From CAZIVO01 sp964542765 (GTDB lineage Bacteria > Planctomycetota > UBA1135 > UBA2386), in assembly GCA_964542765.1 (NCBI GenBank), contig CAZIVO010000007.1, forward strand, positions 1 to 64,000: a DNA stretch of 64,000 bases, in the 5' to 3' direction. Shown here piece by piece: positions 18,560 to 26,681 of the stretch. The notes under the pieces are model-generated. The model saw only the letters and a list, made by a program, of their open reading frames with translations. It ran no database searches and was not told the origin of the DNA. A program made the position numbers and the translations under genes. The stretch's first letter is position 1. Every line of letters starts with the position of its first letter.

Positions 18560-19285
18560 ATGGGCGCTCCGATGATCGGGATCACGACCTATGGTCGTGA
18601 CGAGAAGAACTGGTTTCGCTTGCCGTCCGAGTACGTCGACTCCGTACGCCGCGCCGGCGGTCTGCCCGTTCTCCTGCCGCCGGGCGAATCACGATGGGAG
18701 CAGTGGCTTGCCACCATCGACGGGCTCATCCTGACTGGCGGTGGTGACATCGACCCTTCGCTGTATGGCGGGCAGAAGAAGGAGAGCAACTACATGGTTG
18801 ATGTCGAACGTGATTCCATGGAGATGGAAATTGCTCGGTGGCTGGCTCGGTCCAAGATCCCGGGTCTGTGTATTTGCCGCGGAATGCAGGCGTTCAACGT
18901 GGCACTCGGTGGAACCTTGATCGAGCACCTTCCCGATGAGGTTGGAGAGGAGGTGCTGCACCGCTCGCCGCCACGCGAACCGATCTCTCACCCGGTCAAG
19001 GTGGACCGGGGTTCGCTGGTGTTTTCGGTTTGTGGGGCGACGGAGATGGACACGGCTTCGTGGCATCATCAGGCGGTTCGCGATCTGGCCCCGGGATTGG
19101 AGGTGGTGGGACGTGCGCCGGACGGAGTGGTCGAGGCGTTCGAGATGGCCTCCCACCCTTGGCTCGTGGCCGTGCAATGGCACCCGGAATTGACGGCGAT
19201 GCATGACTCGACCCAGCAGAACTTGTTCGATGTGCTTGTGGCAGAGGCTGGTGAGCGGCGACCCGAAACAAAGAGGAGAAGCTAG
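18560..19285 (+). CDS. Class I glutamine amidotransferase, gamma-glutamyl-amine hydrolase (PuuD-like)
   Basis: A 241-residue peptidase C26 / PuuD-type enzyme. GLILTGGGDIDPSLYGG is the oxyanion loop, GLCICRGMQAFNVALGG holds the nucleophilic Cys (CRGMQ) and VAVQWHPE the catalytic His-x-Glu. Homologues hydrolyse gamma-glutamyl-gamma-aminobutyrate or other gamma-glutamyl amides, recycling glutamate used by the PuuA-type ligase. Its ATG directly follows the stop of the ligase gene with no gap, and the next gene starts directly after its own stop. The true amide substrate is not known. Confidence 0.88.
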   Translation: MGAPMIGITTYGRDEKNWFRLPSEYVDSVRRAGGLPVLLPPGESRWEQWLATIDGLILTGGGDIDPSLYGGQKKESNYMVDVERDSMEMEIARWLARSKIPGLCICRGMQAFNVALGGTLIEHLPDEVGEEVLHRSPPREPISHPVKVDRGSLVFSVCGATEMDTASWHHQAVRDLAPGLEVVGRAPDGVVEAFEMASHPWLVAVQWHPELTAMHDSTQQNLFDVLVAEAGERRPETKRRS

Positions 19286-20059
19286 ATGCGTCTGCAAGGC
19301 AAGGTTGCGTTGATCACCGGTGCTGCCGGCGGCATCGGCCGTGAGTCGGCACTACTATTTTCTGCGGAAGGGGCCGCGGTGGTCCTCGCGGATGTGCAGG
19401 ACTCCGCGGGTCTTCAGGTCGTGAAGGAGATCGAGGCTGCTGGTGGCCGTGCCAGCTATGTGCATGCTGACATCTCCAGATCTGTTGATTGCGAAGGGAT
19501 GATCCGGCACGCAGAGGAAACCTTCGATCGGCTCGACATCCTTTTCAACAACGCCGGCATCAGTCATGCGAACGACGACGATGCGATCTCGACGGAGGAG
19601 GATGTTTGGGACCTGACCATGGAGATCAATCTCAAGGGGGTCTTTCTGGGTTGTAAATGGGGCTTGCCAGCCCTGCGCCGCGCCGGTGGCGGGTCCATCA
19701 TCAACACGGCATCCTTCGTGGCTCTGTTAGGAGCCGCGACGCCTCAAATCGCATACACGGCGAGCAAGGGCGGAGTCCTTGCGATGACGCGGGAGTTGGC
19801 GGTCATCCATGCTCGCGAGGGCATCCGTGTGAATGCCCTCTGTCCAGGACCTCTCCACACGGAACTCCTGATGAAATATCTCGATACCGAGGAGAAGAAG
19901 CAGCGGCGTCTCGTGCACATTCCGGCCGGCCGTTTCGGGGAGGCATCGGAGATCGCTCGTGCAGCACTCTATCTCGCTTCCGACGAGTCGTCTTTTGTCA
20001 CCGGAGCGACCTTCACCGTGGATGGTGGAATCACGGCTGCCTACGTGACCCCTGAGTGA
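19286..20059 (+). CDS. SDR-family NAD(P)-dependent oxidoreductase
   Basis: A 257-residue classical short-chain dehydrogenase/reductase: VALITGAAGGIGRESA is the dinucleotide fold, LFNNAGISH the structural NNAG motif, TASFVALLGAATPQIAYTASKGG gives catalytic Ser, Tyr and Lys, and VNALCPGPLHTEL the PG motif. VVLADVQDS ends strand 2 in Asp, which favours NAD over NADP. Start is an ATG directly after the stop of the PuuD-like gene, so it belongs to the operon. It probably oxidises an alcohol or reduces a carbonyl produced in the amine pathway; the substrate is unknown. Confidence 0.88.
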   Translation: MRLQGKVALITGAAGGIGRESALLFSAEGAAVVLADVQDSAGLQVVKEIEAAGGRASYVHADISRSVDCEGMIRHAEETFDRLDILFNNAGISHANDDDAISTEEDVWDLTMEINLKGVFLGCKWGLPALRRAGGGSIINTASFVALLGAATPQIAYTASKGGVLAMTRELAVIHAREGIRVNALCPGPLHTELLMKYLDTEEKKQRRLVHIPAGRFGEASEIARAALYLASDESSFVTGATFTVDGGITAAYVTPE

Positions 20060-20063
20060 TGAG

Positions 20064-20105
20064 CGAGGTTGATCCTCGTGCCGCTGTCCCTTGTTTGATT
20101 CAAGG
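20064..20105. terminator. Two short hairpins between convergent SDR and ALDH genes
   Basis: CGAGG (20064-20068) pairs with CCTCG (20074-20078) over TTGAT, and CCTTG (20089-20093) pairs with CAAGG (20101-20105) over TTTGATT. Both lie in or at the edge of the 40-bp gap between convergent stops. The stems are only 5 bp, so the support is modest. Confidence 0.3.
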
Positions 20106-21452
20106 ACCGTTGCGGAAGTGGATGCTCTTGCGGCGAGTCAGGTGGTAGAGACCGTAGCGGGACAGGGTTTCTCCCTTACCGCTGTCCTTGTAGCCAGTCC
20201 AGGTCAGGCTGGGGTCGATGAAGTCGCATCGGTTTTGGTAGATCGTGCCGGCCTCGACTTCCCGGGCATACCGTTCGGCTCGTTCGCGGTCGGTGGTCCA
20301 TACGGAGGCGGTGAGCCCGAACCGGGTGTCGTTGGCCAGCGCGATGGCTTCGTCGTCACCCGAGACGGCGAGGACGGGTAAGAGTGGCCCGAAGCTCTCC
20401 TCTTGCATGATGGTTGAATCGTTTGCACAGCCGGTCAAGAGGCTCGGCGGGAAGAATCGTTCATCGATTCTCTTTCCGCCGGTGATCAGGCGGGCGCCCC
20501 CGGCGACGGCGCCATCGATCTGCTGCTCGAGGAAAGCCGGGGCTTTCGCGCTTGCCAGCGGACCGAGGGTCGTGGCTTTATCCAGGGGATCACCCATGGT
20601 CAGGCTCTCCATCGCCGCCGTGGCGCGATCGATGAATTCGTCGTGCAGGCTACTGTGGACGTAGACCCTCTCGATCGCGCAGCAGGATTGGCCGGCGTTG
20701 TAGCAGGCTCCCTCGACGATGCCGGGGACCGCGGCTTCCAGATCGGCATCGCTGGCGACATAGGCTGGGTCCTTGCCGCCGAGTTCGAGGCCCACATCGA
20801 TGAAGCGGCCGGATGCCGCGCGCTGAACTTCTTGCCCTCCTTGCACCGAGCCCGTGAATCCTACATGGGCGATCCGTGGGTCCTTGATGATGCAAGCGGT
20901 GTCCTCGTGGGTGAGCACCAGATTCCATACGAGGCCCTGGAAGGCCTGCTCGAAAGCGATGCCGCACAGCGGAGTTTTTGCACTGTGCTTGAGGAGGACC
21001 GTGTTGCCGGCCAGCAGGGCCGGAACGACGAAGTTGACGGCGATCAGCAGGGGGTAGTTCCAGGCGGCGATGTTGAAGACTACACCGAGGGCTTCATGCT
21101 CGATTCTCAGGTGCAGATTGGCCTTCTCGGGGGGGAGGTCAGGGCTCAGCACCTCTTCGGCCATGGCGATGGCGTGCTCGGCGCGGCCGAGCATCGTGTC
21201 CACCTCCGCCAAGGCCTCATGGAGCGGTTTTCCCATCTGCAGAGTGATTTCTTCGGCGATGCCAGCCTTCTCGCTGCGGAAGTGATCGAGGGCGGCATGG
21301 ATGCGCCGAGCGCGTTCGCCTACCGGTATTCGAGACCATTGGCGCTGTGCGGACGAGGCGGCTGCGATCTTCGATTCCCGGCCATCTTCGCCATCAAATG
21401 GGAGCTCGCAGACGATTTTTCCGGAGTAGGGGCTGGCAACTCGATGCATCAA
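20100..21452 (-). CDS. NAD(P)-dependent aldehyde dehydrogenase
   Basis: A 450-residue short-form ALDH of the succinate-semialdehyde / aminoaldehyde group. FNIAAWNYPLLIAVNFVVPALLAGN is the cofactor cleft, GLELGGKDPAYV has the general-base Glu, and YNAGQSCCAIERVYVHSS carries the nucleophilic Cys. In the Puu pathway an ALDH oxidises gamma-glutamyl aminoaldehyde before the hydrolase acts. This gene sits in the module but on the opposite strand, diverging from the HAD gene by 46 bp. Its assignment to the amine pathway is by context only. Confidence 0.88.
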   Translation of the reverse strand: MMHRVASPYSGKIVCELPFDGEDGRESKIAAASSAQRQWSRIPVGERARRIHAALDHFRSEKAGIAEEITLQMGKPLHEALAEVDTMLGRAEHAIAMAEEVLSPDLPPEKANLHLRIEHEALGVVFNIAAWNYPLLIAVNFVVPALLAGNTVLLKHSAKTPLCGIAFEQAFQGLVWNLVLTHEDTACIIKDPRIAHVGFTGSVQGGQEVQRAASGRFIDVGLELGGKDPAYVASDADLEAAVPGIVEGACYNAGQSCCAIERVYVHSSLHDEFIDRATAAMESLTMGDPLDKATTLGPLASAKAPAFLEQQIDGAVAGGARLITGGKRIDERFFPPSLLTGCANDSTIMQEESFGPLLPVLAVSGDDEAIALANDTRFGLTASVWTTDRERAERYAREVEAGTIYQNRCDFIDPSLTWTGYKDSGKGETLSRYGLYHLTRRKSIHFRNGP

Positions 21453-21498
21453 GCGTTCTTTCTCCTGATCGGACTGAAGTTATCATCCCTGAGCAAGC

Positions 21499-22215
21499 GT
21501 GCCAGAACTGCGTGATCTACCGGTTGATCTGAGCGACGAGGAAGTTCCCGACCTCGTTCTCGAAATGTCTGTACCTGCAGGCCCATGCGCGGCCGTGTTC
21601 GATGCTGATGGTGTGCTCTGGCGGGGTGATGTATCGGAAGATTTCACGCGCTGGATGATCGGTCAAGGAGTGTTCGATGGGGCGCTCTGGGGCGAATACG
21701 AGAGTGTGAATGCTGCTGACCCTGCTGCTGGATGTTTCGATATCTTGCGCTTCTACGGAGGTCATTCGTGTGAGGAGGTTGATTCCATGGTGGCCCGGTT
21801 CTGGTCTGAAGGGCCGTCGCGAAGCTGGCAGCGATCGATACTGGCTACCCTGGCATGGGCTGCACGCAATCGGTTCGAAATTTTTGTGGTGTCCGGGACC
21901 CCGTGGCCAGTCCTCCGGTTTCTCCAGGAGCAGAGAGTCCTGCCGATCGATCGAGTGCTGGCACTCGAACTCGAGATTGATGCGGACGGTTGCTACACGG
22001 GACGGCCAGCAGGGACACCGTCGGTCGGTGAAGGCAAGGCGACCAGGATCCGTGGCGCTACCGATTCGCCGGTGCATCTCGCGCTCGGCAATTCCAGCCT
22101 CGATCTGGCGATGCTTCGAACCAGCCGAGGCATTGCGTGGGCCGTGGACCCGGATGATTCTTTGCGTGCGGCGTCCGAGAAAGATGGCTGGCTGATCACG
22201 GAGGAAACTCGATGA
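21499..22215 (+). CDS. HAD-superfamily phosphatase (HAD-IB, phosphoserine-phosphatase-like)
   Basis: A 238-residue HAD hydrolase from GTG 21499; ATG 21565 would give 216 residues and keep all motifs. Motif I is VFDADGVLWRGD (nucleophile Asp and acid Asp), motif II VVSGTPWPVLRFL, motif III ALGNSSLDLAMLR. The alpha-helical cap after motif I is of the HAD-IB type used by phosphoserine and phosphorylcholine/phosphoethanolamine phosphatases. The substrate is not deducible. It overlaps the next gene by 4 bp (ATGA), so it acts in the same module as the demethylase-like enzyme. It lacks the phosphonoacetaldehyde hydrolase (PhnX) signature. Confidence 0.82.
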   Translation: MPELRDLPVDLSDEEVPDLVLEMSVPAGPCAAVFDADGVLWRGDVSEDFTRWMIGQGVFDGALWGEYESVNAADPAAGCFDILRFYGGHSCEEVDSMVARFWSEGPSRSWQRSILATLAWAARNRFEIFVVSGTPWPVLRFLQEQRVLPIDRVLALELEIDADGCYTGRPAGTPSVGEGKATRIRGATDSPVHLALGNSSLDLAMLRTSRGIAWAVDPDDSLRAASEKDGWLITEETR

Positions 22216-24662
22216 CTCAGGTGAATCTTCCATCGGATGCTCGGGCTGTCGTCATCGGCGGTGGTGTCGCCGGCTGTAGCGTTGCCTATCATCTCGCGGA
22301 TCTGGGCTGGGAGGATGTGGTGCTTCTCGAGCGCAAAGACCTCACCAGCGGATCGACCTTTCATGCGGCAGGATTGGTCGGTCAGTTGCGTAGCTCGGCA
22401 AGCATCACGCAGTTGCTCAAGTACAGCGTCGAACTCTATGACCGATTGGCGGAAGAGTCCGGTCAGGCGACGGGATGGAATAGCTGCGGTGGGTTGCGCC
22501 TGGCATGTAACGAGGAGCGATGGACCGAAGTGCGCCGTCAGGCGACGACGGCGCACAGCTTCGGACTGGAAATGCACTTATTGAGTCCTGCAGAGGCCAA
22601 GAAGCTGTGGCCCTTGATGGACGTGTCCGATCTGGTGGGTGCCGCATTCTTGCCGACGGATGGGTCCGTGCAGCCATCCGATGTGACCCAGGCACTTGCG
22701 AAAGCGGCGCGTGCGAAGGGGGTCCGCATGGTCGAGGACTGCAAGGTTGAAGGGATCTTGACCGACAAGGGCCGCGTCGCTGGCGTTGAAACGAATCGAG
22801 GGACCATTCGGTCCGCGGTGGTGGTGAACTGTGCTGGGATATGGGCGCGAAGAGTTGGCGAGCTCGCCGGCGTCAGCGTTCCTGTTCAACCCGTCGCCCA
22901 CCAGTACATGATCACGGAGCCGCTCGAAGGCGTGACGCAGAACCTTCCGACACTGCGTGACCCGGACAAGCTGGTGTACTTCAAGGAAGAGGTCGGCGGT
23001 TTGGTGCTCGGTGGCTACGAGTTGAATCCGATCCCCTTCAGTCTGGATATCCCGCCGGGCTTCCACTTTCAGCTTCTGGAGCCGGACTGGGATCACTTCA
23101 TGCCACTGGCCGAAGCTGGTTTCGGGCGAGTGCCCGGGTTGGAGAATGTCCCCGTGCGGAAGCTCGTGAACGGTCCCGAGGCCTTCACCCCCGACGGAAA
23201 TTTCATCCTGGGTGAGGCCCCCGAACTACGCGGCTTCTTCGTTTGCGCCGGGTTCAACGCATTCGGAATTGCTGCTGCGGGGGGCGCCGGCAAGGCGCTT
23301 GCCGAGTGGGTCGAGTCGGGCGGGCCGACGCTCGATCTCTGGCCGGTGGATATCCGGCGATTCGGCAAGCATCATGGAGACCGGCAATGGTCGAAGACTC
23401 GCACGCTTGAGGCCTACGCTCACCATTACACGATGGCCTGGCCTCACGAGGAGTTCGAGACCGGTCGCCCCCTGCGCACTTCTCCGCTCTACGAACGGCT
23501 GAAGTCCTCGGGGGCATGTTTTGGCTCGAAGATGGGGTGGGAGCGACCGAACTGGTTCGCTCCTCCGGGAGTGGAACCGAAGGACGTTCACACGTTCGAG
23601 CGACCGAACTGGTTCGAGCATGTCGGCGAAGAGCATCGCGCAGCGCGCGAGTCGGTCGCCCTGTTCGACGAGTCTTCGTTTGCGAAGTTTTTGGTTCGTG
23701 GTGCTGATGCCGAGCAGGCTCTTTCCTGGATTTGTAGCAATGATGTGAGTCACCCTCCCGGTCGGGTTGTCTACACTCAGATGCTCAATCAACGCGGTGG
23801 GGTCGAGTGCGATTTGACCGTGTCGAGGCTCGCAGACGACACCTTCTACATCGTCACTGGAACCGGCTATGCCACTCATGACTTCGATTGGATCGGGCGC
23901 AACCTACCCGACGGATCGAACGTCGAACTTGAGGATGTGACCGAGGAATGGGCCGTGCTGGGCCTGATGGGCCCACGGGCGAGAGAGGTGCTCGCTTCGG
24001 TTACCAAGAGCGATGTGTCGAACGATGCGATTTCGTTCGGGCAGTGCTGCGAGATATCGATGGCCGGAGTGCAGGTCCGCGCTTTCAGGCTCACCTTTGT
24101 CGGTGAACTTGGCTGGGAACTTCACATTCCGGTCTCGTCCGCTGCCGATGTCTACGATGCCTTGATGGAGTCTGGAGCGGAGCATGGGATCCGCAATGCC
24201 GGCTACCGGGCGATCGAGTCGCTGAGGCTGGAGAAGGGCTATCGGGTTTGGAGCAGGGATGTGACGCCGGACGACACGCCGCTCGAGGCTGGTCTGGGGT
24301 GGGCGGTCAAGCTGAATACCGATATCGACTTCCAGGGGCGCGCGGCCTTGCTGGAGTGTCAGCGAGAGGGCAAGTTGTCCAAGCGCTTTGCCCAGTTCAT
24401 CGTCGCCGATCCCGAGGTGGATCTCCTCGGGCGTGAGACCATCTACCGGGACGGCGAACGCGTTGGCTGGCTCAGCAGCGGCGGTTTTGGGCATACGCTG
24501 GGAAGGTCTGTCGGTCTTGGCTACGTGCGCCATGCCGCCGGTGTCGACCGAGAATTCTTGTCGACGGGAACTTACGAACTGGAAGTCGCGGGGGAGAGGG
24601 TGCCTTGTTCGTTGAGCCTGCGTCCGGCTTATGACCCCGACATGGTCAGGGTCCGTGCCTGA
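22212..24662 (+). CDS. FAD-dependent dimethylglycine/sarcosine dehydrogenase-like oxidoreductase with GcvT domain
   Basis: An 816-residue two-domain protein. The N-terminal DAO-type FAD fold has VVIGGGVAGCSVAYHLADLGW and STFHAAGLVGQL, whose His is the covalent FAD attachment point in dimethylglycine and sarcosine dehydrogenases. The C-terminal half (from about residue 430) is an aminomethyltransferase (GcvT) fold with HFDWIGRNLP-like and ELGWELHIP segments and RAIESLRLEKGYR. Such enzymes oxidise N-methyl groups and pass the one-carbon unit to tetrahydrofolate. Within a gamma-glutamyl amine module it could instead oxidise a secondary amine or gamma-glutamyl amine. The substrate is unproven. 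Confidence 0.88.
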   Translation: MTQVNLPSDARAVVIGGGVAGCSVAYHLADLGWEDVVLLERKDLTSGSTFHAAGLVGQLRSSASITQLLKYSVELYDRLAEESGQATGWNSCGGLRLACNEERWTEVRRQATTAHSFGLEMHLLSPAEAKKLWPLMDVSDLVGAAFLPTDGSVQPSDVTQALAKAARAKGVRMVEDCKVEGILTDKGRVAGVETNRGTIRSAVVVNCAGIWARRVGELAGVSVPVQPVAHQYMITEPLEGVTQNLPTLRDPDKLVYFKEEVGGLVLGGYELNPIPFSLDIPPGFHFQLLEPDWDHFMPLAEAGFGRVPGLENVPVRKLVNGPEAFTPDGNFILGEAPELRGFFVCAGFNAFGIAAAGGAGKALAEWVESGGPTLDLWPVDIRRFGKHHGDRQWSKTRTLEAYAHHYTMAWPHEEFETGRPLRTSPLYERLKSSGACFGSKMGWERPNWFAPPGVEPKDVHTFERPNWFEHVGEEHRAARESVALFDESSFAKFLVRGADAEQALSWICSNDVSHPPGRVVYTQMLNQRGGVECDLTVSRLADDTFYIVTGTGYATHDFDWIGRNLPDGSNVELEDVTEEWAVLGLMGPRAREVLASVTKSDVSNDAISFGQCCEISMAGVQVRAFRLTFVGELGWELHIPVSSAADVYDALMESGAEHGIRNAGYRAIESLRLEKGYRVWSRDVTPDDTPLEAGLGWAVKLNTDIDFQGRAALLECQREGKLSKRFAQFIVADPEVDLLGRETIYRDGERVGWLSSGGFGHTLGRSVGLGYVRHAAGVDREFLSTGTYELEVAGERVPCSLSLRPAYDPDMVRVRA

Positions 24663-24697
24663 GGGCTTCGCCTTTGTAGGGCGACCGAGCTCAAGGA

Positions 24698-26671
24698 TCA
24701 GGAGTCTTGCTGGGCAGCCGGCTTCGCTGTTGGCGTGAGAGCGTGTTCGATGCCTTTCGTCGCCAGGACATCGACGTGAATGCGCCCGCGCCAGTCCCCG
24801 AAGAACAGGGTCTCACTCTTCTGGTCAAAGCCGAGGGCGTAGACCCAGTCATTGACCCTGGACCGTTTTCCGGTGTCCTTGCCGCCGGTTTGCCACAGGC
24901 GGACTTCGCCGTTTTGCCCCATGCTGGCGAGGAGGTTGGCGGAACTCCACTTGACGGCGAGAACTGGCGAGTTGTGCCGTTGGGTCCAGGTTTGCTTGCC
25001 ATCTTTCAGTTCGAAGGTGCGGATCGAACCGTCCAGGCAGGATGTTGATAGGGCTTTGGCGTCTGCTCGGAAAGAGACCGAGGTGACGGCGCCTCTGTGG
25101 CCAGTCAAGTCGTGCACGTTTCGACCCGTGTCAGCTTCCCAGATACTGACCATTCCCGATCGATCAGCGCTGGCGAGGTAGTTGCCGTCGGGACTGAAGG
25201 CCAGCCCGAGAATGAAATCGCGGTGGGTGGTGATCTCGTAGAGTCGCTCACCCGTGTCGGCAACGAAGACCCGGACCTTCTTGCTTGCGCCGCCCAGTGC
25301 GATGAGTGACATCCCGGGGCTGATCGCTGCTGCGAACACGGAATCGAACTCCTTACCGTAATTCCCGAGGATCTCGCCGGTGCGGACGTCATAGGTCATG
25401 GCTCCCCCTCGAGATCCCGGACTGCCTCCGGCGGCCAGGAGCCGCGTGCCGTCTCGAGAGAACTCGAGATGTTCCACCTGCAGGAAGGGGAAGGGCAGCG
25501 CGCCGAGGAGCTTCCTTGTCTTGGAGTGGTAGAGCAGGATCTGGCCATTGCCGGGCACGGCGAGCAAGGGCGCATGCGGGCTGGTAGTGAGCGTGCGAAC
25601 GGGTTGCGCGAGGTCCGAGTGGAGGACCTTGTGTGAGGCTAGTTTCTCCGGCATCGTCGCGCTGACCTGTGGGCGTGGGGTTGCAACCGATGCCGCCTTG
25701 GCAGTCGCTGCCTGTTCCGTCGCGATGCGAGTTGCACTGGCCTTGGCAGTGGTCAGATTCTCGGGTGCTCCGAGTTCGATCCAGCGGCGGATATTCTCGA
25801 TCAAGGCCGCGGGCAGCTTGTCAGCGTCCTCGGGCATGAGAGGTTTTTCCAGGTGAGCGACGAGAAGGTAGAGCCGACTGCCGTCGGGATTGCCGGGCAG
25901 GATGGTCGTGCCGGAGCTGCCACCTTGCATCATGGAAGCGTAGGTTGACATGTCGAGGTCGCCGCTTGCCTCATCGGCATCGTGGCAGACACTGCAATGT
26001 TCTTCGGCGATGGCCTGGATATGGTCTGTCCAGGTGATGAGGGCCGCTGCCGACTTGGTCACTTCGGGCGTGGTTTTTTTTGGGGGTGCCGGCGTCGGCT
26101 TCTTCATGGGCGCTGCCGGTTTCTTGGTGGCAGCGGGCGCCGGTGAGGGCTTCTTCATGGTCGCCGCCGACTTCTTGGTCACGGCGGGTGTTGGCGCGGG
26201 CTTCTTGGCAGCCACGGGTGTTGGCGCGGGCTTCTTCATGGGCGCTGCCGGTTTCTTGGTGGCAGCGGGCACCGGTGAGGGCTTCTTCATGGTCGCCGCC
26301 GGCTTCTTGGTCACGGCGGGTGCTGCTGGTTTCTTGGCAGCCACCGGCATCGGTGTGGGTTTGACCAGGGCGATCATGGATTTGAGTTCTGCGATGCTCG
26401 CGCCGAGTTTGCTTGCCAGCTGGTCTTCATTCGCGGCCTGCACCTTCATCTTCTCGGACTGGGCCCGCAGGTCTTGGGCCCGCTTCTTGTGCGCCGCGAT
26501 CCGTGCCTCGATCGTCTTGATGCGCGCGTCCCACGCTGACTTGGGGAGTTTTTGCAGATCGCGCAATAGCTGGTCGAGCTTCTGTTCAGGCGCGGTCTTG
26601 TCCTGGGCCTGCAGCGGTTGCAGCAGGCAAAGGCCGACGAGCAAGCAGGAGATGGCGACACGCATGGTCAT
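24698..26671 (-). CDS. Exported planctomycete cytochrome-c domain / WD40 repeat protein
   Basis: A 657-residue protein: signal peptide (MRVAISCLLVGLCLLQPLQA), a coiled-coil-like charged segment (about 25-100), a low-complexity Lys/Pro/Ala linker (about 105-210), a planctomycete cytochrome-c domain with CSVCH (about 225-300), then a WD40 propeller (about 345-640: SPDGNYLASADRSGMVSIWEADTG and similar blades). Proteins of this class are exported and typically encoded with DUF1549/DUF1553 and DUF1501 proteins, as here. It is last in a four-gene operon, 10 bp after the DUF1549 gene. The role is unknown; a surface redox or binding function is often proposed. The linker DNA holds a near-identical 94-bp direct repeat. 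Confidence 0.9.
   Translation of the reverse strand: MTMRVAISCLLVGLCLLQPLQAQDKTAPEQKLDQLLRDLQKLPKSAWDARIKTIEARIAAHKKRAQDLRAQSEKMKVQAANEDQLASKLGASIAELKSMIALVKPTPMPVAAKKPAAPAVTKKPAATMKKPSPVPAATKKPAAPMKKPAPTPVAAKKPAPTPAVTKKSAATMKKPSPAPAATKKPAAPMKKPTPAPPKKTTPEVTKSAAALITWTDHIQAIAEEHCSVCHDADEASGDLDMSTYASMMQGGSSGTTILPGNPDGSRLYLLVAHLEKPLMPEDADKLPAALIENIRRWIELGAPENLTTAKASATRIATEQAATAKAASVATPRPQVSATMPEKLASHKVLHSDLAQPVRTLTTSPHAPLLAVPGNGQILLYHSKTRKLLGALPFPFLQVEHLEFSRDGTRLLAAGGSPGSRGGAMTYDVRTGEILGNYGKEFDSVFAAAISPGMSLIALGGASKKVRVFVADTGERLYEITTHRDFILGLAFSPDGNYLASADRSGMVSIWEADTGRNVHDLTGHRGAVTSVSFRADAKALSTSCLDGSIRTFELKDGKQTWTQRHNSPVLAVKWSSANLLASMGQNGEVRLWQTGGKDTGKRSRVNDWVYALGFDQKSETLFFGDWRGRIHVDVLATKGIEHALTPTAKPAAQQDS
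26097..26322 (-). repeat. 94-bp direct repeat coding for the Lys/Pro/Ala linker
   Basis: The copies at 26097-26190 and 26229-26322 are 132 bp (44 codons) apart and differ at two bases. They encode the alternating KKPAAPMKKP / ATKKPAA linker of the WD40 protein, so the linker has grown by an in-frame duplication and could vary in length between strains. Confidence 0.85.
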
Positions 26672-26681
26672 GTGGGAAGCC

